This document shows, in pieces, positions 1 through 8,391 of a stretch of 64,000 nucleotides of DNA (positions are counted from its first letter, which is position 1; each line of letters starts with the position of its first letter). The translations under genes were made by a program, and so were the position numbers. The DNA comes from JADGOV01 sp963814355 (GTDB lineage: Bacteria > Actinomycetota > Actinomycetes > JADGOV01): the NCBI GenBank assembly GCA_963814355.1, contig CAWFCZ010000015.1:118024-182023 (forward strand), read 5' to 3'. The notes under the pieces were generated by a model that saw only the letters and a program-made list of their open reading frames with translations, ran no database searches and was not told the DNA's origin.

Positions 1-2
1 TC

Positions 3-176
3 CTGGCCCGGCTACGCGAGTTGGCCGCGACCCGCCGGATCACCGCGCTGAAGTCCCACCTGCAGCGGATGAACCCGGTCGAGCAGGCGGCCCAATACAA
101 CCGGGCGTTCGGTGAGCTGATCGCCCTGGAACAGCACAAGCGGGAGTTGCGGGAGGCGGCGATAGGCGAGTTGTGA
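3..176 (+). CDS. dnaG: DNA primase, C-terminal end (partial)
   Basis: Only the last 57 codons are in the window; the gene begins to the left. The residues include LKSHLQRMNPVEQ, YNRAFGELIALEQ and KRELREAAIG, which match the conserved C-terminal helicase-interacting tail of actinobacterial DnaG. DnaG makes the RNA primers for lagging-strand synthesis at the replication fork. The frame is open from base 3 to a TGA ending at 176. A 68-base gap separates it from the convergent vapC gene. The identification rests on this tail alone, since no catalytic TOPRIM residues are visible. Confidence 0.8.
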   Translation: MARLRELAATRRITALKSHLQRMNPVEQAAQYNRAFGELIALEQHKRELREAAIGEL

Positions 177-244
177 CCGTGTCGTTGGCAGTTCGGTCTT
201 CCCAGCGGAGCCCTACCACCGCCGTGAGGGTTGGGCGTGCGGTT

Positions 245-649
245 TCACCGGCGCGGCAGGGCCAGGCGGACCTCGCACAGGAGGTTGGGCGCGTGGGCGA
301 GACGAGCGTCGGCAGTCACCAAGGCGCAGCCGAAGGCCTCGGCAACCGCAATGTGGGCGGCGTCGTAGCCGGTGACGTTGCTGCGCAGCTCCCACATGCG
401 CTCCAGCAGGGGAGCCGCGGCGACCAGGTCGATGGCGGCGGCGGCCATCGCACTGAGTGCTTCCGCCGCGCGTTCTGCACTGATCTTCTGTCCGAGCCAT
501 CGGCCGCGAACGGCGGAGAAGACCTCCACAACCAGGTGCTCGGGTCCGGCCCAATGCGCATCGCGGGCGAGCTCGGATCGGGCCCGAGTGCCGACCGGTC
601 CGTCGTCGGTGAAGGCGTTGGTTAGCACTGAGGCGTCGAGAACAATCAC
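245..649 (-). CDS. vapC: VapC-like PIN-domain toxin ribonuclease
   Basis: This is a 134-residue PIN-domain protein, the usual VapC length. The first conserved acidic residue is in MIVLDASVLTNAF (D5), a central acidic residue is in EHLVVEVFSAVRG, and the third cluster is GYDAAHIAVAEAFG followed by LVTADARLA. PIN toxins are Mg-dependent endoribonucleases that cut tRNA, rRNA or mRNA when freed from their antitoxin. The GTG start overlaps the stop of the antitoxin gene by four bases (GTGA), so the two are translationally coupled. It lies downstream of vapB on the same transcript, as is standard for VapBC pairs. Confidence 0.85.
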   Translation of the reverse strand: MIVLDASVLTNAFTDDGPVGTRARSELARDAHWAGPEHLVVEVFSAVRGRWLGQKISAERAAEALSAMAAAAIDLVAAAPLLERMWELRSNVTGYDAAHIAVAEAFGCALVTADARLAHAPNLLCEVRLALPRR

Positions 650-930
650 TCGAAGTTGCCGCTCCGGGCCCCGCTCTCGGCCTCGCTCAGCACGGACTCG
701 CGCCCGGCCCGAGCCTGGTCGAGCGCCTCGGTCACCTGCCCGCTCGACAGCTGCGAGCCGTCACGGCGAGCGGCGAAGCGTTCCAACAACGCGAGGTTGG
801 CCGATCGACGGGCCTCCTCGGTGACCAGCGTCAACAGGTAAGACTGCAACGACTGACCGCGAGCCGCTGCTCGCTCGGCCAGTGTTCGGCGGATGTCATC
901 GGGAACGTCGCGGATTTGTAGGGCCACCAT
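646..930 (-). CDS. vapB: VapB/FitA-like ribbon-helix-helix antitoxin
   Basis: The protein has 94 residues. The N-terminal 45 residues (MVALQIRDVPDDI, then AERAAARGQSLQSYLL) have the pattern of the FitA/ribbon-helix-helix DNA-binding domain, and the remainder is a charged tail that would wrap the toxin. It neutralises the downstream PIN toxin and should repress its own promoter. The ATG at 930 lies inside an inverted repeat that is a good candidate operator. The gene starts only 10 bases from the stop of the glycosyltransferase gene on the same strand, so read-through from the glycan cluster is possible. Confidence 0.85.
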   Translation of the reverse strand: MVALQIRDVPDDIRRTLAERAAARGQSLQSYLLTLVTEEARRSANLALLERFAARRDGSQLSSGQVTEALDQARAGRESVLSEAESGARSGNFE

Positions 931-948
931 GCATGCAGCTTACATGCA
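930..948 (-). promoter_or_regulatory. Candidate VapB operator (inverted repeat)
   Basis: TGCATG at 930-935 and CATGCA at 943-948 form an inverted repeat with a seven-base spacer, overlapping the vapB start codon and the stop codon of the upstream GT9 gene. VapB/FitA antitoxins bind such palindromes near their own start. The role is inferred. Confidence 0.45.
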
Positions 949-1866
949 AGGCAGCCAGAGCAAGCCGCGAGCGGCGGTTAGCACCGCGTCGGCGCTGAGG
1001 GCCAGCAGTCCGGGTCCGGGCTCGGCGGCGTGCGGGTTGCCGGGCTGACCGGCCCAGAGCACCCGGTGGCGGCGGCGCGGCGGCGGCCCCCACAGCTCGG
1101 GCGACGTGGGGCCGAACAGCAGCACCGAGGGGGTGCCGTAGGCGCTGGCCAGGTGCGCGACCCCGGTGTCCCCGCAGACGACGACGGCGGCGCCGGCGAT
1201 CAGCGCGGCCAGCGCGCGCAGCGACGTATGACCGGCCAGCACCGCCCCGGTCGGCAGGCCGGCTGCGGCGGCGATCGCGTCAGCCAGCGGTACTTCCGCC
1301 GACCCGCCGGTCAGCACGACCCGGCGGCCGTCGCCGGCGAGCGCCGCCGCCACCTCGGCCCAGCGCTCCGCCGGCCACCGGCGGGCCCCGGAGGCGGCCC
1401 CGGGATGCAGTACCACGGCGCCTGGGGCCGGGGACGGTTCCGGCCCGCGGCACAGGGCCAGCTCGGCCGGATCCGCCGGTATCCCGGCCTCCGCCAGCAG
1501 CCGGCACCACCGCCGGACCTCGTGCTCCTCGGCGCGCCACCGCGAGGTGACACCGTAGGAGATCAGCCGACCCGGTGCGCCGGAGCGCAGCAGCGCGACG
1601 CTCTGCGGCCCCGCGCCGTGCAGGTTCACCGCGAGGTCGGCGGCCTGCATTGCCGGCGGCAAGGGGCCGGCCGGCGGCGTGGACAGGAACGGGCCGATGC
1701 CGGCGACCGCCAGCTCCGCGCCGATCAGACCGACCAGCGGTTCCAGGCCGGCCGGTGCGCCGAGTACCAGCTCCGCCGCCGGGTGCGCCCGGCGCAGCGC
1801 GCGCAGCGCCGGTACGGCGGTGAGCAGGTCGCCCAGCCCGAGCGCCCGCAGGATCGCTATCCGCAC
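940..1866 (-). CDS. GT9 family heptosyltransferase-like glycosyltransferase
   Basis: This 308-residue protein has the two-Rossmann GT-B layout of glycosyltransferase family 9 (ADP-heptose:LPS heptosyltransferase family). The N-terminus RIAILRALGLGDLLTAVPALRAL is the acceptor-side start motif. The C-terminal half holds LHPGAASGARRWP, VVLTGGSAEVPLA and VVVCGDTGVAHLASAYGTPSVLLFGPT, the nucleotide-sugar binding region with the GDTG loop. It closes a run of minus-strand genes that starts at the carbamoyltransferase. The GTG at 1866 is 13 bases after the stop of the preceding gene. With GmhA/HldE/GmhB in the neighbouring cluster it probably transfers a heptose, but donor and acceptor cannot be read from sequence. 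Confidence 0.85.
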   Translation of the reverse strand: MRIAILRALGLGDLLTAVPALRALRRAHPAAELVLGAPAGLEPLVGLIGAELAVAGIGPFLSTPPAGPLPPAMQAADLAVNLHGAGPQSVALLRSGAPGRLISYGVTSRWRAEEHEVRRWCRLLAEAGIPADPAELALCRGPEPSPAPGAVVLHPGAASGARRWPAERWAEVAAALAGDGRRVVLTGGSAEVPLADAIAAAAGLPTGAVLAGHTSLRALAALIAGAAVVVCGDTGVAHLASAYGTPSVLLFGPTSPELWGPPPRRRHRVLWAGQPGNPHAAEPGPGLLALSADAVLTAARGLLWLPCM

Positions 1867-1879
1867 CGGGATGGCCGCA

Positions 1880-2812
1880 TCAGCCGGCCGTCTCCTCGGC
1901 GAAGATCCGTTCCCAGTCGGCGAGGAAGCGGCTCAGCGCGTACCGCTCCAACGCCGCCGCCCGGGCCGCCCGCCCCATCTGCCGGGCGCGATCCGGGTCG
2001 GCCAGCAACTCGCGCATGACGGTGCACAGCACCTCGACGTCGGTGGACAGTACGCCGCCCCTTCCGGGCACGGCCTGCACCGCCTCGGTGGTGGCCAGCC
2101 CGACAATCGGCATCCCGAGGTGCATGGCTTCCACCAGGGACAACCCGAGCGAGGTCCAGCGCAGCGGGTGCAGGTACAGCCGGCGGCGGGCCATCGCGGT
2201 GTGCAGCTCGGTCTGCGGCAGGTCGAGCCCGCCGAGCGGCTCGGATTCCATCCCGAACAGGTCGACCCGGCCGGCTCTGGCGAAGCGCGGCAGCAGGTCG
2301 GTGCCGGTCACCCGCCCCCGACGTACCGGTGAGTTGATCACCACCGCGGCGGCCTCGACGTCGCCGGAGTAGCGCTCGCCCGGATCGGGGATGCCGTGCT
2401 CGACCACGGTGGTCCGCGTCGTCCCGGCGTCCCAGAACAGGTCGTTGAAGTGCGTGACGTGCACCAGGAGCAGGTCGGCGCGGTCGGCCATCGGGTGCCG
2501 CAGCTCGCCGATCCGGCCCTGCGGCGCGTTGTGCTCGACGTAGATCTTGGGTACGTCCCGCGGACCCAGCCAGGTCGGCAGCAGGCCCTCCTCGTGCGGG
2601 CGCTGCAGCACGACGATGTCGACCTCGCGTTCCCGGCACTGGTGCGGCGATACCTCGACGGCGTGCTCCGGCCAGTGGAAGGTGCCCGCTCGGCTGGGGC
2701 GCCCGGCACCGTCCGGGCCGCGGTCGGGCAGCCGGGGGATGAGGTAGGTGTGCGGGCCGTGGACCAGCGAAGTGGTCCAGGAGCCGTGCACGTGCCAGAT
2801 GAGGATGTTCAC
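1880..2812 (-). CDS. GT-B glycosyltransferase, group 1 type
   Basis: A 310-residue protein starting with a GTG at 2812 (NILIWHVHGSWTTSLVHG). The GTG overlaps the stop of the GT2 gene by four bases (GTGA). The C-terminal half has the GT4-like donor site: RRRLYLHPLRWTSLGLSLVEAMHLG contains the E-x7-E type region, followed by AMHLGMPIVGLATTEA. The open frame extends upstream of 2812 through the GT2 gene, but that part is the shadow of another reading frame. The middle contains EHNAPQG and EHGIPDPGE, also typical of this fold. It sits in one operon with the carbamoyltransferase, GT2 and GT9 genes, so it most likely adds one sugar of the same polymer. Confidence 0.8.
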   Translation of the reverse strand: MNILIWHVHGSWTTSLVHGPHTYLIPRLPDRGPDGAGRPSRAGTFHWPEHAVEVSPHQCREREVDIVVLQRPHEEGLLPTWLGPRDVPKIYVEHNAPQGRIGELRHPMADRADLLLVHVTHFNDLFWDAGTTRTTVVEHGIPDPGERYSGDVEAAAVVINSPVRRGRVTGTDLLPRFARAGRVDLFGMESEPLGGLDLPQTELHTAMARRRLYLHPLRWTSLGLSLVEAMHLGMPIVGLATTEAVQAVPGRGGVLSTDVEVLCTVMRELLADPDRARQMGRAARAAALERYALSRFLADWERIFAEETAG

Positions 2813-3759
2813 CCAATCTGCCGAGCCCGCAGCACTCCACCCAGCCAATACCAGGTAGCGGCCAGCGGCAGCACCGGGCTGGTGGCCAGCATGGTCGCGA
2901 CCTCGGTCGGCGTGCGGGGCCCGGGGGCGATCCGGCGACGGGCGAAGTCGGCGACGGTCAGCAGGTAGCCGCCGCCGCCCGCGACGGCGAGCCGCGGCCG
3001 GCGGAGCAGCACTCCGGCCAGGGCGAGCCCGGCGGCCGCGGTGGTCGCCAGGTGCCACGGCCGCCGGCCGGGCGGCACCCCGGCCCGCACCCGCCAGTCG
3101 GGGCCGTGCAGCCGGCGCATCAGCGCATCGTCGGCGTTTCCGCGCTGCACCCGCACACTCACCCAGGCGTCGGCCGGCCGCACCGGGTGCTCGACGTGCC
3201 GCCGCCCGGGCGCTATCCGGTACCCGGCGCCGGTCACCCGCAGCCCGAGATCGGCGTCTTCCCGGTAGGCGCGGGGGAAGCGTTCGTCGAAGCCGCCGAC
3301 GCCGGCCAGCACGGACCGCCGGTACGCCAGGTCCGCGGTGGCCCAGCGGGCCCGCTCCAGCCCGGCGACGTTGCGTTCCCAGTCGGTGGGGCGCCGCCCG
3401 GCCGGCAGCGGCACCACGATCCGGCCCTGACTGGCGGCCACCTCCGGCCCGCATTTGGCCAGGTCGGCGAGCAGCGCGGGGTACCAGCCGACCGGCGGCG
3501 CCACGTCGTCGTCGAGGAAGGCCACCCAGTCGGTGCCGGCCGCCCGCCAGCCCACATTGCGCGCGGCGGCCGGGCCGGCACCCCGGCCGGGCAGCACGCT
3601 GAGGTTCGGCCAGGCCCCGGCGAGCAGCGGGCGGGAGGGATCCCGGCGGTCGTCGACGACGTAGACGCACGGCACGGCGGCGAGCCGGTCCAGCAGCCCG
3701 GGCAACGACGCCCTTCCTACGGTCGGTACAACCACCGACACCGACGGTGACCGGTTCAC
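2809..3759 (-). CDS. GT2 family glycosyltransferase with C-terminal membrane segments
   Basis: A 316-residue protein whose GTG at 3759 overlaps the carbamoyltransferase stop (GTGA). The GT-A fold is clear: SVSVVVPTVGRASL at the N-terminus, VYVVDDRRDPSRPL, GPAAARNVGWRAAGTDWVAFLDDDV with the DDD metal/nucleotide motif at about residues 85-95, then GGFDERFPRAYREDADLGLRV, the acceptor-side ED motif. After about residue 225 there are hydrophobic stretches (LATTAAAGLALAGVLL, MLATSPVLPLAATWYWL) that should anchor it in the cytoplasmic membrane. This arrangement suits a polymerising or lipid-linked-sugar transferase. Substrate unknown. Confidence 0.85.
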   Translation of the reverse strand: MNRSPSVSVVVPTVGRASLPGLLDRLAAVPCVYVVDDRRDPSRPLLAGAWPNLSVLPGRGAGPAAARNVGWRAAGTDWVAFLDDDVAPPVGWYPALLADLAKCGPEVAASQGRIVVPLPAGRRPTDWERNVAGLERARWATADLAYRRSVLAGVGGFDERFPRAYREDADLGLRVTGAGYRIAPGRRHVEHPVRPADAWVSVRVQRGNADDALMRRLHGPDWRVRAGVPPGRRPWHLATTAAAGLALAGVLLRRPRLAVAGGGGYLLTVADFARRRIAPGPRTPTEVATMLATSPVLPLAATWYWLGGVLRARQIG

Positions 3760-5405
3760 CCGGTACGGCTCGGTCTGCGCAGCACGAACGGGCCGATCGC
3801 CAAGAGGTCCACCGGGGCCGATCCGAAGCACTCCAGCACATCCCGCGGGTCGTCGACCATCGGGCGTCCGGCGGTGTTCAGCGAGGTGTTCACCACCACC
3901 GGCAGCCCGGTCCGGCGCTCGAAGGCGGCCAGCATCCTGGCCACGAGCGGCTCCTCGCCCGGGTCCACGGTCTGGATCCGGGCCGAGCCGTCCACGTGCA
4001 CCACTGTCGGGATCCGGGACCGCCACTGCGGCCGGACGCCGTGGGTGAACAGCATGTACGGCGACGGGATCGGCCCGACCTCGAAGATGTCAGCCGCTCG
4101 GTCGGCCGACACCATGGGGGCCACCGGCCGGAACTGTTCGCGGCCCTTGACGTTGTTCAGTCGCTCCAGGTTGGCCTGGTACCCGGGGTGGGCCAGCAGC
4201 GAGCGGTGCCCCAGGGCGCGCGGCCCGTACTCCGAGCGGCCCTGGAACCAGGCCACGATGCCGTTGCGCGCCAACGTCTCGGCGACCGTCTCGGCGACAT
4301 CCCGCGGCCGTTCATAGGGCACCGCCGCGGACTGCAGATGAGCTTCCAGCTCCGCATCGGTCCACCCCCGGCCCAGCGCGGCCGTGGTCATCGGCGCGCC
4401 GAGCTCGCCGGCCTGCCGGGCCAGCCACAGCGCCGCGCCGAGCGCGGTGCCGGCGTCCCCGGCCGCCGGTTGCACCCAGATCCGGTCGAACGCCGACTCC
4501 CGGTGGAGCCGGGTGTTCGCCACGCAGTTCAGCGCCACGCCGCCGGCCATGGTGAGGTCCCGGTCGCCGGTCTGGCCGTGCAGCCACCCGGCGAGGTCGA
4601 GCAGCACCTCTTCCAGCCGGGTCTGCACCGTCGCCGCCAGGTTGGCGTGGTCCTCGGTCCACTCCGCGCCCGGGCGGACCCGCTTGACGAACGTCCCCCA
4701 CTCGATCGGTTCGACCCGGAAGCCGCCGTCGCCGGTGGCGTACACCAACTCGCGGAACTCGCCCAGCCAGGCCGGCTCGCCGTAGGAGGCCAGCGCCATC
4801 ACCTTGTACTCGTCGCTGGAGCGCCGGAAGCCGAGGTGCTCGGTGGCCTCCTCGTAGAGCAGCCCGAGGGAGTGCGGCAGTTCCTGGGCGGCGAGTACGT
4901 CGATGCCGCTGCCGTCGCTGCGTCCGGCCAGGTGGGAGCGGGTTTCCCCGCGCCCGTCGAGCACCAGCACGCTGGACGCCGGGTAGGGCGCGGCGAAGGC
5001 GGCCGAGGCGGCGTGCGCCAGGTGGTGCGGCACGTACCGGACAGTGCCGGGGTCCAGGCCGGGCAGCGCGGCAGGCAGGAACAGCGGCGCCCGCTGCGCG
5101 TAGAGCGTGCGCAGTCCCTCCCACTCGTTCGCGATTAGACCCTCGGGCGAGGGGTCCGCCGGTGGGAGCTGGGCCGGATCGTAGGAGTACGCCACCGCGT
5201 CGAGGTCCTCCGGGCGCAGACCGGCGGCGGCCAGGCACCAGGCGGCGGAGAGGTGCGGAATCTCCCAGGTAGCGAACGGCACGTTGTCGTGGCCGTGCTT
5301 GCGCCGGTTGAACCTCTCCTCCTCGGCGGCGGCCACGATCTCGCCGTCCACCACCAGCGCCGCCGCCGGGTCGTGGAAGACGGCGTTGACGCCGAGGACC
5401 TTCAT
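3756..5405 (-). CDS. NodU/CmcH-type O-carbamoyltransferase
   Basis: The ATG at 5405 gives 549 residues, normal for the family. The N-terminal TsaD/Kae1-like domain starts MKVLGVNAVFHDPAAALVV, followed by AAAEEERFNRRKHG and VPHHLAHAASAAF with the metal-binding histidines. The C-terminal YrdC-like half contains RGWTDAELE, YGPRALGHRSLLAHP and VVVNTSLNTAGRPMVDDP. These enzymes make carbamoyl-AMP from carbamoyl phosphate and ATP and transfer the carbamoyl group to a sugar hydroxyl, as in Nod factors, cephamycins and aminocoumarins. Here it leads an operon of three glycosyltransferases, so the likely acceptor is a glycan. A divergent O-acyltransferase starts 180 bases upstream. Confidence 0.9.
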   Translation of the reverse strand: MKVLGVNAVFHDPAAALVVDGEIVAAAEEERFNRRKHGHDNVPFATWEIPHLSAAWCLAAAGLRPEDLDAVAYSYDPAQLPPADPSPEGLIANEWEGLRTLYAQRAPLFLPAALPGLDPGTVRYVPHHLAHAASAAFAAPYPASSVLVLDGRGETRSHLAGRSDGSGIDVLAAQELPHSLGLLYEEATEHLGFRRSSDEYKVMALASYGEPAWLGEFRELVYATGDGGFRVEPIEWGTFVKRVRPGAEWTEDHANLAATVQTRLEEVLLDLAGWLHGQTGDRDLTMAGGVALNCVANTRLHRESAFDRIWVQPAAGDAGTALGAALWLARQAGELGAPMTTAALGRGWTDAELEAHLQSAAVPYERPRDVAETVAETLARNGIVAWFQGRSEYGPRALGHRSLLAHPGYQANLERLNNVKGREQFRPVAPMVSADRAADIFEVGPIPSPYMLFTHGVRPQWRSRIPTVVHVDGSARIQTVDPGEEPLVARMLAAFERRTGLPVVVNTSLNTAGRPMVDDPRDVLECFGSAPVDLLAIGPFVLRRPSRTG

Positions 5406-5586
5406 GGCCCCATGCTCACCGAGGATCGGTGCGGACAAACCCCTCGTCGTCGGTCGAAGGCCGCCGTGCGGGTCGATACCGGCACCGGGAACTGCCGGAC
5501 CCGGTGGAGGCTGCGGCCCGCGCGCCTGCGGAATTCTGTCGTAGCCCGTCGTTAGCGTGAGCCCAACCGGCTGGGAAGGGGTGCAC
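5406..5586. promoter_or_regulatory. Divergent promoter region of the glycan cluster
   Basis: These 181 bases separate the carbamoyltransferase (minus strand) from the MBOAT gene (plus strand) and must hold promoters for both. No convincing -10/-35 pair or operator palindrome stands out. A purine-rich GGGAAGGGG just before 5587 serves as ribosome binding site for the MBOAT gene and decides its start. Confidence 0.4.
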
Positions 5587-7095
5587 GTGATCTTTCCGAC
5601 GATCGAGTTCGCGGGCTTCTTCGTCGCCGTCGCCACCGTGTCCTGGCTGCTGATGCCGCATCCCCGGCTCTGGAAGCCGTTCATCCTGGCGGCGTCCTAC
5701 GTCTTCTACGGCTACGCCGACGCCCGGTTCTGCCTCCTGCTCGCCGCCTCGACGCTGCTCAACGCGGTGGCCGGTCAGGTGCTCGCCCGACATCGGGACC
5801 GGCGGATTCTGCTCCTGGCGGTGGCCGGGAACCTGGGGCTGCTCGGCTGGTTCAAGTACTTCGGCTTCTTCGTGCTGTCGGTGGACAACCTGCTGGAGCG
5901 CGTCGGTTTGGGCGCTCCGTTGCCCCTGGTGCAGGTCGCGCTGCCGATCGGCATTTCGTTCTTCACCTTCCAGGCCCTGTCCTACGTCCTGGATATCTGG
6001 CGCGGCACGATCCGGCCGGTGTCGCTGCTCGACTTCGCGGTGTACGAGGCGTTCTTCCCGCACCTGGTGGCCGGGCCGATCGTGCGGGCGCGGGAGTTCC
6101 TGCCGCAGCTGCGCACGCCGCGGGACCCGCGCGCCGTCCCGGCCACCCGGGCGTTCTTCCTCATCGCCGGCGGCCTGGTGAAGAAGGTGGTGATCGCCGA
6201 CCTGATCGCCACCCGGATCGTCGACCCGGTCTTCGACACGCCGGCTCAGCACTCCGGCGCCGAGATCCTGGTGGCGGTGTACGGCTACGCGGTGCAGATC
6301 TACTGCGACTTCTCGGCGTACTCCGAGATGGCCATCGGGTTGGCGCTGCTGCTCGGCTTCCGGTTCCCGGACAACTTCAACCGGCCCTACGCCGCGGTGA
6401 GCCTGCAGGATTTCTGGCGGCGGTGGCACATGACCCTGTCCCGCTGGTTGCGGGACTACCTCTACATCCCGCTCGGCGGCAGCCGGGGAGGCCGCCGACG
6501 GACGTACCGCGCGCTGATGCTCACCATGCTGCTCGGTGGCCTATGGCACGGGGCGGCTTGGACCTTCGTGATCTGGGGCGGGATCCACGGTGCCGGGCTG
6601 GTCGCGCAACGGTGGCTTCGTGACCGTCGCGAATTCGGGCCAGAGCCGGTGCCCGGCGGACTTCTTCCGGCACCGGAGGGTGACCGCAGCCCCGGTGCCG
6701 GCGGGCTCGCCACCCTGGAACGGGTCGCACCGCCACGTCCGGCCACCGGGTGGCGGGCACCGGCGGTGCTGGGGATGTTGCTCACCTTCCATCTGGTGTG
6801 CCTGGCGTGGATCTTCTTCCGTTCCCCCGACCTCGGTACCGCCTTCGAGGTGCTCGGCCGGCTGCTCACCTGGGCACCGGGACCGGCGACGCTGGTCACC
6901 CCCGTCGTGCTGCTCGCCATCGGGGCCGGCCTGATGACCCAGTTCCTGCCGTCGGGTTTCTGGCCGGCGGTTCAGGTGCGGTTCCAGCGACTGTCCTACG
7001 GCCGCCAGGCCCTCGCCTTCGGCGCCTTCCTCGTGGCGATCTTCACAATGGTCGGCGATCAAGGCGTGGCGCCCTTCATCTACTTCCGGTTCTAG
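5587..7095 (+). CDS. MBOAT family membrane O-acyltransferase (AlgI-like)
   Basis: A polytopic membrane protein of 502 residues. GTG 5587 is preferred over upstream GTGs at 5557 and 5581 because GGGAAGGGG lies just upstream. Family hallmarks are the SYVFYGYADARF start, IGISFFTFQALSYVLDIW, the RRWHMTLSRWLRDYLYIPLGG motif with its conserved histidine and, about 25 residues later, GGLWHGAAWTFVIWG with the catalytic histidine. AlgI/DltB-type MBOATs move acyl groups, usually acetyl, across the membrane onto exported polysaccharides, often together with an SGNH-fold partner. Exactly such a partner is encoded 21 bases downstream. Confidence 0.92.
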   Translation: MIFPTIEFAGFFVAVATVSWLLMPHPRLWKPFILAASYVFYGYADARFCLLLAASTLLNAVAGQVLARHRDRRILLLAVAGNLGLLGWFKYFGFFVLSVDNLLERVGLGAPLPLVQVALPIGISFFTFQALSYVLDIWRGTIRPVSLLDFAVYEAFFPHLVAGPIVRAREFLPQLRTPRDPRAVPATRAFFLIAGGLVKKVVIADLIATRIVDPVFDTPAQHSGAEILVAVYGYAVQIYCDFSAYSEMAIGLALLLGFRFPDNFNRPYAAVSLQDFWRRWHMTLSRWLRDYLYIPLGGSRGGRRRTYRALMLTMLLGGLWHGAAWTFVIWGGIHGAGLVAQRWLRDRREFGPEPVPGGLLPAPEGDRSPGAGGLATLERVAPPRPATGWRAPAVLGMLLTFHLVCLAWIFFRSPDLGTAFEVLGRLLTWAPGPATLVTPVVLLAIGAGLMTQFLPSGFWPAVQVRFQRLSYGRQALAFGAFLVAIFTMVGDQGVAPFIYFRF

Positions 7096-7116
7096 ACCGT
7101 CCCAGGAGGTGGCGAC

Positions 7117-8247
7117 GTGACGACGACTCTGGACCGGAACCCGCAACCGCCGCCGTCCGGCGAGCCGGCTGCGGCGCGCGCCGGGTACCGGCCACGGCTC
7201 CGAACGGCGCCGCATCCCGGCGGGATGCCCGCCGGCCGAGCTCTGCAGATCATGGTGGGTGCGCTGCTGACGGCAATGGTGTTCAACTCCGCAGCGATGG
7301 TCCGGGCCGGGGAGGGCATGGAGCCGGGCCTGACCCGGACGCTGGTGCTTGCCGTGGGACGCCCGGTGCACACCGTGGCGCACGCGCTGTGGCTGGACCG
7401 ACCCAGGCGGGTACTCGGGTGGGTCTTCCACTCCAACCCGCCGGCGGGCGGATCGTCCCCGCTGCTCTCCGCGCCGGGCCCGGGTGGCCCGACGACACCC
7501 GGACCGGCCTCCTCGCCGGCGGCCACACCAACCGGGAAGCCGACCGCGGAGCCCACCGGCAGGAGGGCGCCTGCCGTGGCGGCGCCGACCCGCACGCCGA
7601 GCGCCGCCAACCCGTTGCGGCTGCTCGTCGCGGGCGACTCGATGACCGAATTCCTCGGACCGGCCCTGCTGAAGGCCACCTCAGCCGGTGGGAGGGTAGC
7701 TGGTCGTACGGTCACCCGGTACGGCACCGGCCTGGCCCGTCCGGACTTCTTCGACTGGGCGCGCGAGGCAGGGCGGCTGATGAGCGCGCCCGCCCCGGAG
7801 GCGGTCGTGGTGATGCTGGGCGGCAACGACGGGCAATCCATCAGGCTGTCCAACGGGAAAATCCTGGGGGATGGGTCTGCGCCCTGGGCCGCGGAGTACC
7901 AGCGACGGGCCGCCATCGTGATGCGCAAGCTCACCGCTGGCGGAGCCCGCCGAGTGTACTGGATAAGCATGCCGGTGCCGCGCTCGCCGCGCCTGGTGCG
8001 AGACTACGCCCAGCTCAACGGCGCGGTGTCCCGGGCGGCAGCCGCGCTCCCGGCCGTGCGCTACGTCGACGTGGCCACCCGGCTGTCCAGTGGCGGGCAG
8101 TACGCCGCCTACCTGCCCGACGACAACGGCCGGACCGTCCAGGCCCGGGCCCGGGACGGTATCCACCTGAGCCGGGACGGGGCCCGGATCGCCGCCGGCA
8201 TCGTGGCGCGGGCGTTGGACGCCGATTGGCATCTTCGGCAGCCGTAA
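7117..8247 (+). CDS. Membrane-anchored SGNH/GDSL-type (DUF459-like) protein
   Basis: 376 residues from a GTG preceded by AGGAGG at 7104-7109. About 45 residues of cytoplasmic tail come before one membrane segment (LQIMVGALLTAMVFNSAAM). A Pro/Thr/Ala-rich linker follows (about residues 110-165), then an extracellular SGNH domain. Block I is LLVAGDSMTEFLGPALL with the nucleophile serine, block III is VVVMLGGNDGQS, and block V is RARDGIHLSRDGAR with the Asp-His pair. Proteins of this type act as the periplasmic or extracellular acetyl acceptor or transferase working with an MBOAT protein. The direct adjacency supports a two-protein O-acetylation system for the glycan made by the flanking genes. 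Confidence 0.88.
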   Translation: MTTTLDRNPQPPPSGEPAAARAGYRPRLRTAPHPGGMPAGRALQIMVGALLTAMVFNSAAMVRAGEGMEPGLTRTLVLAVGRPVHTVAHALWLDRPRRVLGWVFHSNPPAGGSSPLLSAPGPGGPTTPGPASSPAATPTGKPTAEPTGRRAPAVAAPTRTPSAANPLRLLVAGDSMTEFLGPALLKATSAGGRVAGRTVTRYGTGLARPDFFDWAREAGRLMSAPAPEAVVVMLGGNDGQSIRLSNGKILGDGSAPWAAEYQRRAAIVMRKLTAGGARRVYWISMPVPRSPRLVRDYAQLNGAVSRAAAALPAVRYVDVATRLSSGGQYAAYLPDDNGRTVQARARDGIHLSRDGARIAAGIVARALDADWHLRQP

Positions 8248-8323
8248 CCGCCGCGCTGCGGGCTTCGCGCGCGGCCGGGTGGTCCGCGGCTGAGTTCGGA
8301 TTGGCTCAGCTGCGCGGGACGGC

Positions 8324-8359
8324 GGCGCGGAACGGTGGCGCGGAACGGTGGCGCGACGG
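8324..8359. repeat. 13-bp tandem repeat, intergenic
   Basis: GGCGCGGAACGGT occurs twice in tandem followed by a partial third copy, between the convergent ends of the SGNH and SDR genes. It may act in termination or be a slippage product. No function can be assigned. Confidence 0.5.
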
Positions 8360-8391
8360 CAAGCCCGGGCCGGCGGCTCGGGTGCAGCCGA

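Noticed and set aside
3756..5684. Upstream extension of the carbamoyltransferase beyond 5405
   Set aside because: The extra residues have no similarity to the family and would cross the divergent promoter region.
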